Shown: piece by piece, positions 28,852 through 36,826 of the stretch | Layout: the number at the start of each line of letters is the position of its first letter | Numbering within the stretch: the stretch's first letter is position 1 | Assembly (NCBI RefSeq): GCF_000426925.1 | Contig: NZ_KE384717.1 | Location: forward strand, 43,327-107,326 | Reading direction: 5' to 3' | DNA: 64,000 nucleotides | Origin: Dolichospermum circinale AWQC310F | GTDB taxonomy: Bacteria > Cyanobacteriota > Cyanobacteriia > Cyanobacteriales > Nostocaceae | The notes under the pieces: model-generated | The model's database searches: none | What the model saw: the letters and a program-made list of their open reading frames with translations, nothing else | What the model was told of the DNA's origin: nothing | Translations under genes and position numbers: made by a program

Positions 28852-30098
28852 TGACCAAAAAACGACCAATTGCAGTTGATTTATTTGCGGGTGCAGGGGG
28901 AATGACATTAGGTTTTGAACAAGCTGGGTTTGATGTCCTTGCTTCTGTGGAAATAGACCCAATTCATTGTGCAATTCATCAATTTAATTTTCCCTTTTGG
29001 ACTGTATTATGTAAAAGCGTGGAAGAGACGACAGGGGAGGAAATTAGGAATAGTTCTCAAATTGCTAATCAAGAAATTGATGTAGTATTTGGTGGTCCAC
29101 CCTGTCAAGGTTTCTCATTAATCGGAAAACGTTCTTTTGATGATCCAAGAAACTCTTTAGTTTTCCATTTTATTAGGTTGGTTAGAGAATTACAACCTAA
29201 GTTTTTTGTATTAGAAAATGTCAAAGGAATGACAGTCGGTAAACACAAAGAATTTATTGCAGAAATCATTAGTCAATTTTTCAAAAGTGGTTATCAAGTT
29301 AATGCAAATTATCAAGTTTTAAATGCGGCTAATTATGGAGTACCACAAAATCGAGACAGGTTATTTTTACTCGGTTCACGTCAAAATATAGAATTACCCA
29401 AATATCCAGAAAAAATTACATTCCCTGGTCAAAAATCTCCGACAGTTTGGGACGCATTACAAGATTTACCAGTCATAGAAAACTATCCAGAATTATATCA
29501 ACAAGATTGGATAATTACTGAATTTAGTAACCTTAGTAATTATGCTAAAAAACTGCGTAATCTGAAAATTGTCAAAAATAACTATTCCTATCAACGTCAG
29601 TATGATCATAATTTACTCACATCAAGTTTAAGAAGTAAACACTCACCCGAATCTATGGAAAGATTTGCATCCACACCCCATGGTAAAATTGAATCAATCA
29701 GTCGTTTTCATAAACTTGATCCTCATGGTTTATGTAATACCTTAAGAGCGGGAACACCTAGTAATAAAGGTGCATTTACTTCTCCTCGTCCCATACATCC
29801 TTTTATTCCCAGATGTATTACTGTGAGGGAAGCTGCGCGTTTACATTCCTATCCTGATTGGTTTAGATTTCATCCCACAAAATGGCATGGTTTTCGACAA
29901 ATTGGTAATTCTGTTCCCCCGCTTTTAGCGCAAGCAGTCGCAGAGGAAATTATTCAAGTTTTAGATATTAAATCGTCTCAACCTCAAGGTATTAAAGAGT
30001 TAGGGGATATTAACTTATTAACATTTGATATGTCAGCAGCAGCGAAATATTTTGGAGTAAACCCTCATGTTATAGAACCGAGAACTAGGAAACAATGA
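28851..30098 (+). CDS. DNA (cytosine-5-)-methyltransferase
   Basis: This 415-residue C5-cytosine methyltransferase has motif I AVDLFAGAGGMTLGF (8-22), motif IV FGGPPCQGFS with catalytic Cys85, motif VI VLENVKGM, motif VIII QNRDRLFLLG, a target-recognition region around 210-320, and motif X RQIGNSVPPLLAQAVAEEI. No restriction enzyme with an obvious match is adjacent; the Uma2 gene nearby is a weak candidate. It could therefore be an orphan methyltransferase of the kind common in Nostocales. Recognition sequence cannot be read. Confidence 0.93.
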   Translation: MTKKRPIAVDLFAGAGGMTLGFEQAGFDVLASVEIDPIHCAIHQFNFPFWTVLCKSVEETTGEEIRNSSQIANQEIDVVFGGPPCQGFSLIGKRSFDDPRNSLVFHFIRLVRELQPKFFVLENVKGMTVGKHKEFIAEIISQFFKSGYQVNANYQVLNAANYGVPQNRDRLFLLGSRQNIELPKYPEKITFPGQKSPTVWDALQDLPVIENYPELYQQDWIITEFSNLSNYAKKLRNLKIVKNNYSYQRQYDHNLLTSSLRSKHSPESMERFASTPHGKIESISRFHKLDPHGLCNTLRAGTPSNKGAFTSPRPIHPFIPRCITVREAARLHSYPDWFRFHPTKWHGFRQIGNSVPPLLAQAVAEEIIQVLDIKSSQPQGIKELGDINLLTFDMSAAAKYFGVNPHVIEPRTRKQ

Positions 30099-30223
30099 AT
30101 ATTGCAGATTTAACGAACCACAGAGACACAGAGGACACAGAGGTAATGAGAAGATAAAGTGGAGTGGTTTTTTATAAGTTTTGTAGAAATTTATATCTGG
30201 TATTGTGAATGAATAAATAATAT
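30099..30223. repeat. Intergenic ACCACAGAGACACAGAGGAC repeat
   Basis: CGAACCACAGAGACACAGAG followed by GACACAGAGGTAATGAG is a dispersed purine-rich repeat related to that upstream of lpxB. No gene. Confidence 0.55.
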
Positions 30224-30802
30224 CTATCCCCAAACAATTTCCATATTTAAAATAAATCCTGATAAAATATTTTCACCTGATAATTCTTGAGGAAAGTCTA
30301 ATATTTCTACTGGTTTACCAAGACGATAAATTTCAACTTGACCCATTTTCCGATTAATTAACCAACCTAATTTAACTCCATTATTCATATATTCCTGCAT
30401 TTTTGCCCGTGTTTCTTGCAAACTATCACTGGGTGACATTAATTCTAAAACAAAATCTGGAGCAATTGGTGGAAATTTTTCTTGTTCTTCTGGTGTCAGT
30501 GTATCCCATCTATCTTTTTTTATCCAAGCAGCATCAGGAGAACGATTTGCACCATTGGGAAGTTTAAAACAAGTGGAAGAATCGAAACAAACTCCTAATT
30601 TAGTTTGACGATTCCAAATTCCAAAATCAATACCAATTTCAAAATTACGTTTTCCTGTTTCTCCTCCGGTTGGTGACATAATCAATATTTCTCCTTTGGT
30701 ATTGCGTTCAAATTTGACTTCAGGATTTTCTCGACAGAGTTGATAAAATTGGTTTTCGGTAAGTTGGATAATGGGGTTTAAGTTGACTGTGATAGCTGTC
30801 AT
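30224..30802 (-). CDS. Uma2-family (DUF820) putative endonuclease
   Basis: This 192-residue protein belongs to the large cyanobacterial Uma2 family with a PD-(D/E)XK-type fold. Key segments: LIMSPTGGETGKRNFEIG, NGANRSPDAAWIKKDRWD (Asp), PDFVLELMSPSDSLQETRAK (Glu...Lys) and the GVKLGWLINRK strand. The ATG at 30802 is preceded by AAGGAG, so I prefer it over a start nine codons upstream. Family members are highly multicopy; their real function is unresolved (transposon-derived or nuclease). Confidence 0.9.
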   Translation of the reverse strand: MTAITVNLNPIIQLTENQFYQLCRENPEVKFERNTKGEILIMSPTGGETGKRNFEIGIDFGIWNRQTKLGVCFDSSTCFKLPNGANRSPDAAWIKKDRWDTLTPEEQEKFPPIAPDFVLELMSPSDSLQETRAKMQEYMNNGVKLGWLINRKMGQVEIYRLGKPVEILDFPQELSGENILSGFILNMEIVWG

Positions 30803-30883
30803 AATCAATCTCCTTGAGGATGATATCAACCTTAACTAAATTATAAAGTAAGTTGCAGGTTTTGTCATCACAATTTAAGTTAG

Positions 30884-31504
30884 TTAGACAATCCCGATTT
30901 GATTTTTAATATAGCCAAATCCAGCATCAAATTTAAATAATATTCGGCAATTATATTTATCTAAAGCTTCTTGAATATCTGGATTATCGAAGTCCTTAGA
31001 ATTTCTATTAATAAAGCAACATCGCTGTTCACCTGACTTATTCAAATGTTCAACAACCGAAGCGTAAACAATAGCATCCTGGGGTGTAAAGTCAAGATCA
31101 GACTGATATCCCATAGCTGCGGTTAATATCTCCACTGTTAAAGGAATGACTTTGCTAACCACTAATAACTTCTCTACAACTATTTGGAATCTTTGCTTTT
31201 CTTCTCTTCCACTATTTACCAAAAACTCAGTAATCTCTTGATAAGTATGTACCTGTTGTTGGTAAGGTAGAGAACGTCCAAGCTGAGAAAGCTCTTTATG
31301 CAAATCTTGTGATAAGTTTCGACGATTTTTTTCCCTACGAATTAGCGTTTCATAAGGTTCTGTAAGACTGAATGCGGGTAAAATCAAATTTATTCTTCCT
31401 GCTTCTGCCAAGTCTAGCAGTTTTTGACAACTTTCCTGCTGCTCCTGAAGCAACGCCAGTTCTAAGACAAAATTCGTTTCTACATAAACATCCATTACAA
31501 TCAA
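30884..31504 (-). CDS. PIN-domain protein
   Basis: A 206-residue PIN-like ribonuclease candidate. It shows the acidic residues expected: DVYVETNFVLELALL at the start, LTEPYETLIRRE, TPQDAIVYASVVEHL and NRNSKDFDNPDI. It is longer than a typical VapC toxin (about 130) because of a helical insertion (70-140). It overlaps by 4 bases (ATGA) with the upstream gene, so the two are co-translated. That partner is not a classic VapB antitoxin but an ExK-containing protein. Confidence 0.8.
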   Translation of the reverse strand: MIVMDVYVETNFVLELALLQEQQESCQKLLDLAEAGRINLILPAFSLTEPYETLIRREKNRRNLSQDLHKELSQLGRSLPYQQQVHTYQEITEFLVNSGREEKQRFQIVVEKLLVVSKVIPLTVEILTAAMGYQSDLDFTPQDAIVYASVVEHLNKSGEQRCCFINRNSKDFDNPDIQEALDKYNCRILFKFDAGFGYIKNQIGIV

Positions 31505-31953
31505 ACCAGTTCCTCTAATTTTAGGTGTCCGTGGTGAATAGCATCAAATAGACCTGAATTTACTAACCAATCCATATTTTCCGGGAGTAAATCAACAGAT
31601 GGTAATGTTAATATTTGATGAAGCCAAGCAGAAACTATTAGCTCAAAACCTTCACTACTAATTTCATAGTTGGGAGCATAAGCTTTAGGGTAATAAGGCT
31701 TAAGAAAAGATTCAGGGTTAATTTCATAATCTGGCTCTATCAAATCAGTAGATAAACCTATATTTTTCCACAAATAAAATTTATCTGGAAGTGCTAATAG
31801 AAAAAAAGGTGCTTCTGGAAGTAACCCATGAGCATACATATTGCGTCGCATTTTAGCAGCCCAAATTTTAGATGCACTACGTTTATTTTTAACTTCCACT
31901 AAAAGCTGTAAATGTCTATCTTTTCCGTGTACTGCCATATCAGCATAATACAT
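31501..31953 (-). CDS. Hypothetical protein with ExK nuclease-like motif, partner of PIN gene
   Basis: The 150-residue protein starts MYYADMAVHGKDRHLQLLVE and has D5, E20 and K22 (LLVEVKNK) in a D...ExK arrangement like restriction-endonuclease folds. RRNMYAHGLLPEAPFFLLAL, the next strand-helix, fits the same fold. The C-terminal half (60-150) is unassigned. It is translationally coupled to the PIN-domain gene. A conserved cyanobacterial family, function unknown; whether it acts as nuclease, or as a binding partner of the PIN protein, is open. Confidence 0.7.
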   Translation of the reverse strand: MYYADMAVHGKDRHLQLLVEVKNKRSASKIWAAKMRRNMYAHGLLPEAPFFLLALPDKFYLWKNIGLSTDLIEPDYEINPESFLKPYYPKAYAPNYEISSEGFELIVSAWLHQILTLPSVDLLPENMDWLVNSGLFDAIHHGHLKLEELV

Positions 31954-31998
31954 CTATATAACCTCATAACTAGGAAATGACTCACCTATTCGGAAATT

Positions 31999-33045
31999 TC
32001 ATTTTAACACTTTACTTAACAAATCCCGATGTAAAAAAGCTCCATTTACTAAAGATTGAATTTTCGTATCTGACAAGGATTCACCATGATGATAATAATC
32101 AATCCAAGTTTTACTAATTAACTCTACATCCTCTGGTAAATTTTTTAAATCCCAACCAGGTATTTTTAGATCTTCCATTAAATGATTGACTTTAGGATCA
32201 TAACTCAATGCAAAACAACGAGAACCTTCACTAGCTGCCATAATTAAACTATGTAAACGCATTCCTATGGACATTTCCACACCACGAAATACACCTTTTA
32301 AAACTTGTGGATCTTCGGAACAAATAACTCTACTCACATCTTGTAATTGAGTATGAATTTTTTCCGCAATTCCTAGATCTTCACTTTTTTGAAATGGCAA
32401 TAGTAAAATAAAGGCTTGAGTTTCTTTTTGCAAATTAACTAAAGCTTGAGTTAAATTTGTTAACCGATTTTCTGTTAGTTGAGGATGATTTCTTAAAGTA
32501 ACCGCAATTCTCGGTTTTGGTAAATCTGCTAATTCTGGTACTGGCTTTGATTCTAATGCCCAAACCGGGTCAGGGGCAAGGATATGAGGTATACTCCAAT
32601 CTGATAATAACCGAGAACTAGCAACGTCACGCACACTCACCTGAGTACAACCCGCAAAATTCCGCTGGGCTAAAAATCGAGTTTGGGAACGCAACAAAGG
32701 ACCTATACCCTGTCCCCAAGCCACAGTTTTCAAACCCATAGCTTGAGCTAAAGCCATCAATCCGCCATAATAAAAAGGGCTAATTATGCTAGTAGCATCT
32801 TGAATTAAACTACCACCACCCCAAATAAAAGCATCACAATAGCGCAAAGCCTTGAAGACGGAGAAAAACGCCATACGATTGTAACATTCCACACCGTAAT
32901 GACGATGAGTTTCTTCAGGATTTCCAGAAAGCACCACAGGAGTAACATCTAGTGGTAACATTTGCAGAAGTGTGGCTAACAAAGCTTCATCACCACCATT
33001 ACCCTTACCGTAATACCCAGACAATAAAACCCGCATTTTCGCCAT
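31999..33045 (-). CDS. csaB: Polysaccharide pyruvyl transferase CsaB
   Basis: This 348-residue enzyme adds pyruvate ketals to cell-wall or sheath polysaccharide. It starts MAKMRVLLSGYYGKGNGGDE, diagnostic of CsaB in cyanobacteria, and has WGGGSLIQDATSIISPFYYG and the C-terminal GMRLHSLIMAASEG, which matches the pyruvyl-transferase family. Its ATG is directly preceded by AAAATCTAAA repeats. Cytosolic; divergent from the DUF2499 gene. Confidence 0.93.
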   Translation of the reverse strand: MAKMRVLLSGYYGKGNGGDEALLATLLQMLPLDVTPVVLSGNPEETHRHYGVECYNRMAFFSVFKALRYCDAFIWGGGSLIQDATSIISPFYYGGLMALAQAMGLKTVAWGQGIGPLLRSQTRFLAQRNFAGCTQVSVRDVASSRLLSDWSIPHILAPDPVWALESKPVPELADLPKPRIAVTLRNHPQLTENRLTNLTQALVNLQKETQAFILLLPFQKSEDLGIAEKIHTQLQDVSRVICSEDPQVLKGVFRGVEMSIGMRLHSLIMAASEGSRCFALSYDPKVNHLMEDLKIPGWDLKNLPEDVELISKTWIDYYHHGESLSDTKIQSLVNGAFLHRDLLSKVLK

Positions 33046-33090
33046 TTTAGATTCTAGATTTTAGATTTTAGATTTTAGATTTTGGACTAC
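33046..33090. repeat. TTTTAGA heptamer array abutting the csaB start
   Basis: TTTTAGATTCTAGATTTTAG ATTTTAGATTTTAGATTTTGG (four to five units of the reverse complement of AATCTAAA) touches the csaB start codon. The same unit directly precedes lpxB. Confidence 0.85.
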
Positions 33091-33110
33091 CAATTTTTTT
33101 TAACCTAGTT

Positions 33111-33172
33111 ATCTACCACTGACAACTAACAACTGACCATTGACAACTGACCATTGACAACTGACCACTGAT
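33111..33172. repeat. Short tandem repeat (CAACTGACCATTGA) before DUF2499
   Basis: An array of ACCACTGACAACTAACAACT GACCATTGACAACTGACC type units ends a few bases before the DUF2499 ATG. It is a member of the same family as the 33.8-34.15 kb array. Confidence 0.85.
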
Positions 33173-33176
33173 AATT

Positions 33177-33512
33177 ATGCACGTACTTTCAATTCCCACC
33201 TGGATAATTCATATTTCCAGCGTCATTGAGTGGATAACCGCAATATGGCTAATTTGGATATATGGTGAACTGACAAAAAATCGAAGTTGGTGGGGATTGT
33301 CCTTTGCTATGTTACCAGCTTTAATTAGCGCAATGTGTGCTTGTACTTGGCATTATTTCGACAATTCCCAAACCCTAGAATGGTTAGTCACCTTACAAGC
33401 TACCATGACATTAGTTGGTAACTTTACCCTTTGGGCAGCAGCTTATATAATTTGGCGTTCTACCAAAGCTACAAGCCCCATGAAGACACAAACCATCAAA
33501 TCAGAACAATGA
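33177..33512 (+). CDS. DUF2499 membrane protein
   Basis: This 111-residue membrane protein has about three hydrophobic segments (HVLSIPTWIIHISSVIEWIT; SFAMLPALISAMCACTWHYF; TMTLVGNFTLWAAAYIIW). It belongs to the cyanobacterial/plastid DUF2499 family. The next gene (DUF3593) starts within its stop codon (ATGA). The pair is conserved in phototrophs and so is probably linked to thylakoid function; the role is unproven. Confidence 0.88.
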   Translation: MHVLSIPTWIIHISSVIEWITAIWLIWIYGELTKNRSWWGLSFAMLPALISAMCACTWHYFDNSQTLEWLVTLQATMTLVGNFTLWAAAYIIWRSTKATSPMKTQTIKSEQ

Positions 33513-33823
33513 TATCAAAAGAAACCCTCTTTGCCCTGTCTCTGTTTCCCTACTTGGGTTTCTTGTGGTTTATCAGCCGCGTTCCTCAAATGCCACGTTT
33601 AGCTCTATATGGATTTTACGGCACATTGGTATTTGTCGCCGTTACCATTCCTGCCGGCATTTACGCCCAAGTGCAGTATGGAGAACAATTAGCCAATGTA
33701 GACTGGTTACATGGCAGCGCAGAAGCCTTTTTAACCCTAGCTAACATCTTACTAGTCTTAGGCTTCCGCCAAGCAGTACAGCAATTAGGTGACAGGGAAC
33801 AGGTGACAGGAAACAGGGAATAG
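33509..33823 (+). CDS. DUF3593 membrane protein
   Basis: The 104-residue protein (MISKETLFALSLFPYLGFLW) has two to three membrane segments and the DUF3593 core FLWFISRVPQMPRLALYGFY. The frame extends further upstream inside DUF2499, but the ATG at 33509 gives the usual 4-base overlap. Its C-terminal residues LGDREQVTGNRE are encoded by the beginning of the repeat array, so the repeat has extended or replaced the native end. Confidence 0.88.
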   Translation: MISKETLFALSLFPYLGFLWFISRVPQMPRLALYGFYGTLVFVAVTIPAGIYAQVQYGEQLANVDWLHGSAEAFLTLANILLVLGFRQAVQQLGDREQVTGNRE

Positions 33824-34150
33824 GGAACAGAGAACGAACAACTGACCACTGACAACGAACAACTGACCACTGACAACGAACAACTGACCACTGACAACTG
33901 ACCACTGACAACTGACCACTGACAACGAACAACTGACAACTGACAACTGACAACTGACCACTGACCACTGACAACGAACAACTGACCACTGACCACTGAC
34001 CACTGACCACTGACAACGAACAACTGACCACTGACCACTGACCACTGACCACTGACCACTGACCACTGACCACTGACAACTGACAACTGACCACTGACCA
34101 CTGACTACTGACAACTGACCACTGACAACTGACAACTGACCACTGACAAA
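33787..34150. repeat. Long short-tandem-repeat array (ACTGACCACTGACAACGAAC type)
   Basis: A leading GGTGACAGGGAACAGG-type stretch passes into about 320 bases of 7-mer-based units: CAACTGA, CCACTGA and CAACGAA. The array ends two to three bases before the hisA start codon (GACAAATTATG). Three long minus-strand frames in it encode only SVVSGQW repeats and are artefacts. There are no unique spacers, so it is not a CRISPR. Confidence 0.95.
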
Positions 34151-34152
34151 TT

Positions 34153-34926
34153 ATGGAAGTAATACCCGCAATTGATTTACTAGCAGGTCGCTGTGTGCGA
34201 CTATATAAGGGAGACTACGCACAATCCCAAGTATTTAGCGAAAATCCCGTAGAAGTTGCGAAAATGTGGGCTGACCAAGGCGCGACCAGATTACACTTAG
34301 TTGATTTAGATGGCGCAAAAGCTGGTAAAATAGTTAACTTAGCAGCCATTGCAGCCATTAGAAATAATCTTTCCATACCCATTGAAGTTGGGGGCGGATT
34401 GCGCGATCGCTCCAGTGTGGTAGAATTATTCAATCTAGGAGTAAATTGGGCAATTCTGGGAACTGTCGCAGTTGAACAACCCCAACTAGTCCAGGAACTC
34501 TGTCAAGAATTTCCTGAAAAGATTATTATTGGTATAGATGCCCGTAACGGCTTAGTTGCTACTCGTGGTTGGTTAGAAACCTCATCAGTATTAGCCACCC
34601 AACTAGCAGTACAAATGCAGGAATTAGGGGCAGCAGCGATAATTTATACTGATATAAACAGAGACGGAACATTACAAGGACCAAATTTAGACGCATTACG
34701 AGAACTTGCTGCGGCCATTTCCATACCCGTAATTGCCTCTGGTGGTGTAAGTTCTGTTACTGACTTATTAAGTTTATCAGCCTTAGAACCCCAAGGTGTA
34801 ACAGGTGTGATAGTGGGTAAAGCCTTGTATACTGGTAATATTATCCTCAAAGAAGGATTACAGGCCATTGGACCGGGGAAAATACAAGATATACCACCAG
34901 ATTTTGGTATTTCTAGCTTTGCTTAG
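34153..34926 (+). CDS. hisA: Phosphoribosylformimino-AICAR ribotide isomerase
   Basis: This (beta-alpha)8-barrel isomerase of histidine synthesis is 257 residues. The N-terminus [20 protein letters not shown] carries the general-base Asp8; [16 protein letters not shown] has the second catalytic Asp region, and [20 protein letters not shown] binds phosphate. The upstream sequence is wholly repeat with no Shine-Dalgarno, so initiation must be non-canonical or use the repeat as leader. Confidence 0.97.
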   Translation: MEVIPAIDLLAGRCVRLYKGDYAQSQVFSENPVEVAKMWADQGATRLHLVDLDGAKAGKIVNLAAIAAIRNNLSIPIEVGGGLRDRSSVVELFNLGVNWAILGTVAVEQPQLVQELCQEFPEKIIIGIDARNGLVATRGWLETSSVLATQLAVQMQELGAAAIIYTDINRDGTLQGPNLDALRELAAAISIPVIASGGVSSVTDLLSLSALEPQGVTGVIVGKALYTGNIILKEGLQAIGPGKIQDIPPDFGISSFA

Positions 34927-34974
34927 TATCACACTACTAAGTAGGTTGGCGGGAAAAATTGTCGTTATGACAAG

Positions 34975-35005
34975 GGAACAGGGAACAGGGAACAGGGAAG
35001 AGGTT
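34975..35005. repeat. GGGAACA tandem repeat
   Basis: CAAGGGAACAGGGAACAGGG AACAGGGAAGAGG lies between hisA and the Mop protein gene. The same unit begins the big array at 33.79 kb. An 81-residue frame over it is not credited. Confidence 0.8.
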
Positions 35006-35160
35006 TTGGGTAACTTTACTTTTCGTTACTTATGTCAATTTTTTTTCGGCTACCTAGTTGTATTAACAGTTTTACCCCGTATCCCTAAATTCTCTGAGAA
35101 ATCAGAGGTGTAAAGCTAACAATTAAATTAGTTATAATTAGTCAATAAGTTAGTAATTTT

Positions 35161-35592
35161 ATGCCAAGAAAAAGCCAAGGTTGGGTAACATTTCAAATAT
35201 CTGAAGAAGAACGCCAGATTTTAGAAGAATTTTGTCAAAATTCCCAACGTACGAAAACAGAAATTTTACGGGAATTAGTCCGGGGACTTAGGAAATATTC
35301 ATCACCATTATCATTATCAAATATCCAGGAAAAACCAGAAATTAACAAACCTGAATTTGAAGTTGTTAGTGCTAAGAAACCATTAAAAGTCAGTTCCCGC
35401 AATGTTCTCAAGGGAGTTGTGAAACGAGTCACCACAGGAACTATAAATACGGAAATAACCTTAGAAATTGTTCACCGAGTCGAATTAACTTCAATGATTA
35501 CTAGAGTTTCCGCAGAGGAGTTAGAATTATCTGAAGGGACGGAAGCCTATGCTGTGATTAAATCTAATGATATTGTCATTGCGAAAGATTAG
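35161..35592 (+). CDS. Molybdopterin-binding (Mop/TOBE) domain protein with N-terminal RHH-like segment
   Basis: The 143-residue protein has two parts. Residues 1-45 (WVTFQISEEERQILEEFCQN ... EILRELVRGLRKY) resemble a ribbon-helix-helix DNA-binding unit. Residues 78-143 (SSRNVLKGVVKRVTTGTINT then SAEELELSEGTEAYAVIKSN) form a Mop/TOBE domain that binds molybdate-type oxyanions. This combination suggests a molybdate-responsive regulator or storage protein. No molybdate transporter is adjacent. Confidence 0.88.
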   Translation: MPRKSQGWVTFQISEEERQILEEFCQNSQRTKTEILRELVRGLRKYSSPLSLSNIQEKPEINKPEFEVVSAKKPLKVSSRNVLKGVVKRVTTGTINTEITLEIVHRVELTSMITRVSAEELELSEGTEAYAVIKSNDIVIAKD

Positions 35593-35624
35593 AAAAAGAT
35601 GGAGATATACCGGTTCTTTTAGTG

Positions 35625-35700
35625 AGATACAATAACCCCACCCCCAACCCCCTCCCCGCAAGCGAGGAGGGGGCTATGATCATAGTGAGTTACACTGTTA
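35625..35700. repeat. GC-rich hairpin repeat (CCCCTCCCCGCAAGCGAGGAGG)
   Basis: CCCCCTCCCCGCAAGCGAGG AGGGGGCTATGATCAT forms a strong hairpin. The same interior occurs in the MITE-like element at 39673-39769. Placed after the Mop gene and before the convergent DUF427 gene, it may also act as terminator. Confidence 0.65.
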
Positions 35701-35744
35701 CTAACACACCTTATTTGTCCCAACCATGAGAGTTTAATCTTAGT

Positions 35745-36026
35745 TTAAACTTCTACTTTTACACCTTTCCAGAAAGCAATATAACCTTCGATATTTTTAG
35801 CTCTCTCTTTGGTGCTTGGATAGTACCAAGCAGCATCTTTATTAACTTGACCATCAACTTGAATACTATAATAATTAGCAACCCCTTTCCAAGAACAAGT
35901 GCTGTGAGTGCTGCTGTCTTGAAAATATTCCTTCTTGATAGAGTCAGCAGGGAAATAATGGTTTCCTTCCACAACTACGGTATTATCGCTTTCGGCTAGA
36001 ATAGCACCATTCCAAATTGCTTTCAT
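35745..36026 (-). CDS. DUF427 family protein
   Basis: A complete 93-residue DUF427 protein (MKAIWNGAILAESDNTVVVE; NHYFPADSIKKEYFQDSSTH; STCSWKGVANYYSIQVDG; AWYYPSTKERAKNIEGYIAF). These single-domain beta-rich proteins are widespread; their biochemical function is not settled. No operon partner. Confidence 0.93.
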   Translation of the reverse strand: MKAIWNGAILAESDNTVVVEGNHYFPADSIKKEYFQDSSTHSTCSWKGVANYYSIQVDGQVNKDAAWYYPSTKERAKNIEGYIAFWKGVKVEV

Positions 36027-36208
36027 GATTTGAGTTTAAAAAAGTTCACAATTTATATTGTGACATCTAAATTGAGAATTTGTACTCATAAGTTCTGAAA
36101 TATTTTTTCTACTGTAATTTATTTCCATTCACAAATCACAAATAATACATTAATCAATAAGATTTATTACATATATAAAAAACTAACAATGTTTTTAAAT
36201 ATATAAAA

Positions 36209-36826
36209 CTATCTCACCCCCATAATGTATGCTATCTTGTCTACTTCTACTAATCCTTGACGTTCTAATTCATAAGCAATAAAGGGATATTTTTCTTTTA
36301 AATGGTCAAAAGAATACTGTTTTTTGCAATAGTCTATTAGCTTATATAAACGCCCCAATTGCCACATTTCTTCATTAAGTTTTAGTTCTTTAATTGTATA
36401 AACTACTCTGCTTTTTAGTGGTTCTAAAAGATTAGGATTAGGTTTAATAAGCATAGAAGGAAAATTAAGAATAAAACTATCTGCTGGTAAGAAAAAAGGA
36501 TCTATAATCTCTTCTTTTATTCCTTTATTAGAGTTCATTTTTGAGCAAATAAGGCGGAAATTATCCCACTCATAAGCTAGTTCAGGTTTAACACTTTTAG
36601 GAATAAAATGATCAACTTCTGGCCTACCAGTATCATAAGGAATCCATTGTGCTGAATATACACAAATATGATTACAAGCATCGTATAAATCACGCAATGA
36701 TTTCCGCCAATAATCTCTCCAATCTTTTGTTTTAGGATTAGGAACTTGACTTAAAAAGGCTAAACCTGGTTTTCTAACTTTTTGGTCAAAATCATCAGGT
36801 TCAGGCTGGGGTTTAATAGGAATCAT
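36209..36826 (-). CDS. HNH endonuclease, Septu PtuB-like
   Basis: The 205-residue protein (start MIPIKPQPEPDDFDQK, chosen for its ATGA overlap with the upstream ATPase) carries an HNH-type nuclease motif: GRPEVDHFIPKSVKPELAYE with His73, then WDNFRLICSKMNSNKG with Asn89 and Asn98/100. Cysteines at 51, 55 and 94 may stabilise the fold. In the Septu anti-phage system an ATPase (PtuA) is followed by an HNH nuclease (PtuB); gene order, overlap and domains here match that plan. Defence activity is inferred, not shown. Confidence 0.82.
   Translation of the reverse strand: MIPIKPQPEPDDFDQKVRKPGLAFLSQVPNPKTKDWRDYWRKSLRDLYDACNHICVYSAQWIPYDTGRPEVDHFIPKSVKPELAYEWDNFRLICSKMNSNKGIKEEIIDPFFLPADSFILNFPSMLIKPNPNLLEPLKSRVVYTIKELKLNEEMWQLGRLYKLIDYCKKQYSFDHLKEKYPFIAYELERQGLVEVDKIAYIMGVR

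Noticed and set aside
33661..34135. Three overlapping minus-strand frames encoding SVVSGQW-type repeats
   Set aside because: They are translations of the heptamer repeat array (7 bases x 3 frames) and have no gene-like start or composition.
33826..34150. Possible CRISPR array
   Set aside because: Repeats are 7-mers in direct tandem without unique spacers, and there is no cas gene in the window.
34868..35113. 81-residue plus-strand frame after hisA
   Set aside because: Starts inside hisA and contains a translated GGGAACA tandem repeat (REQGTGNRE).
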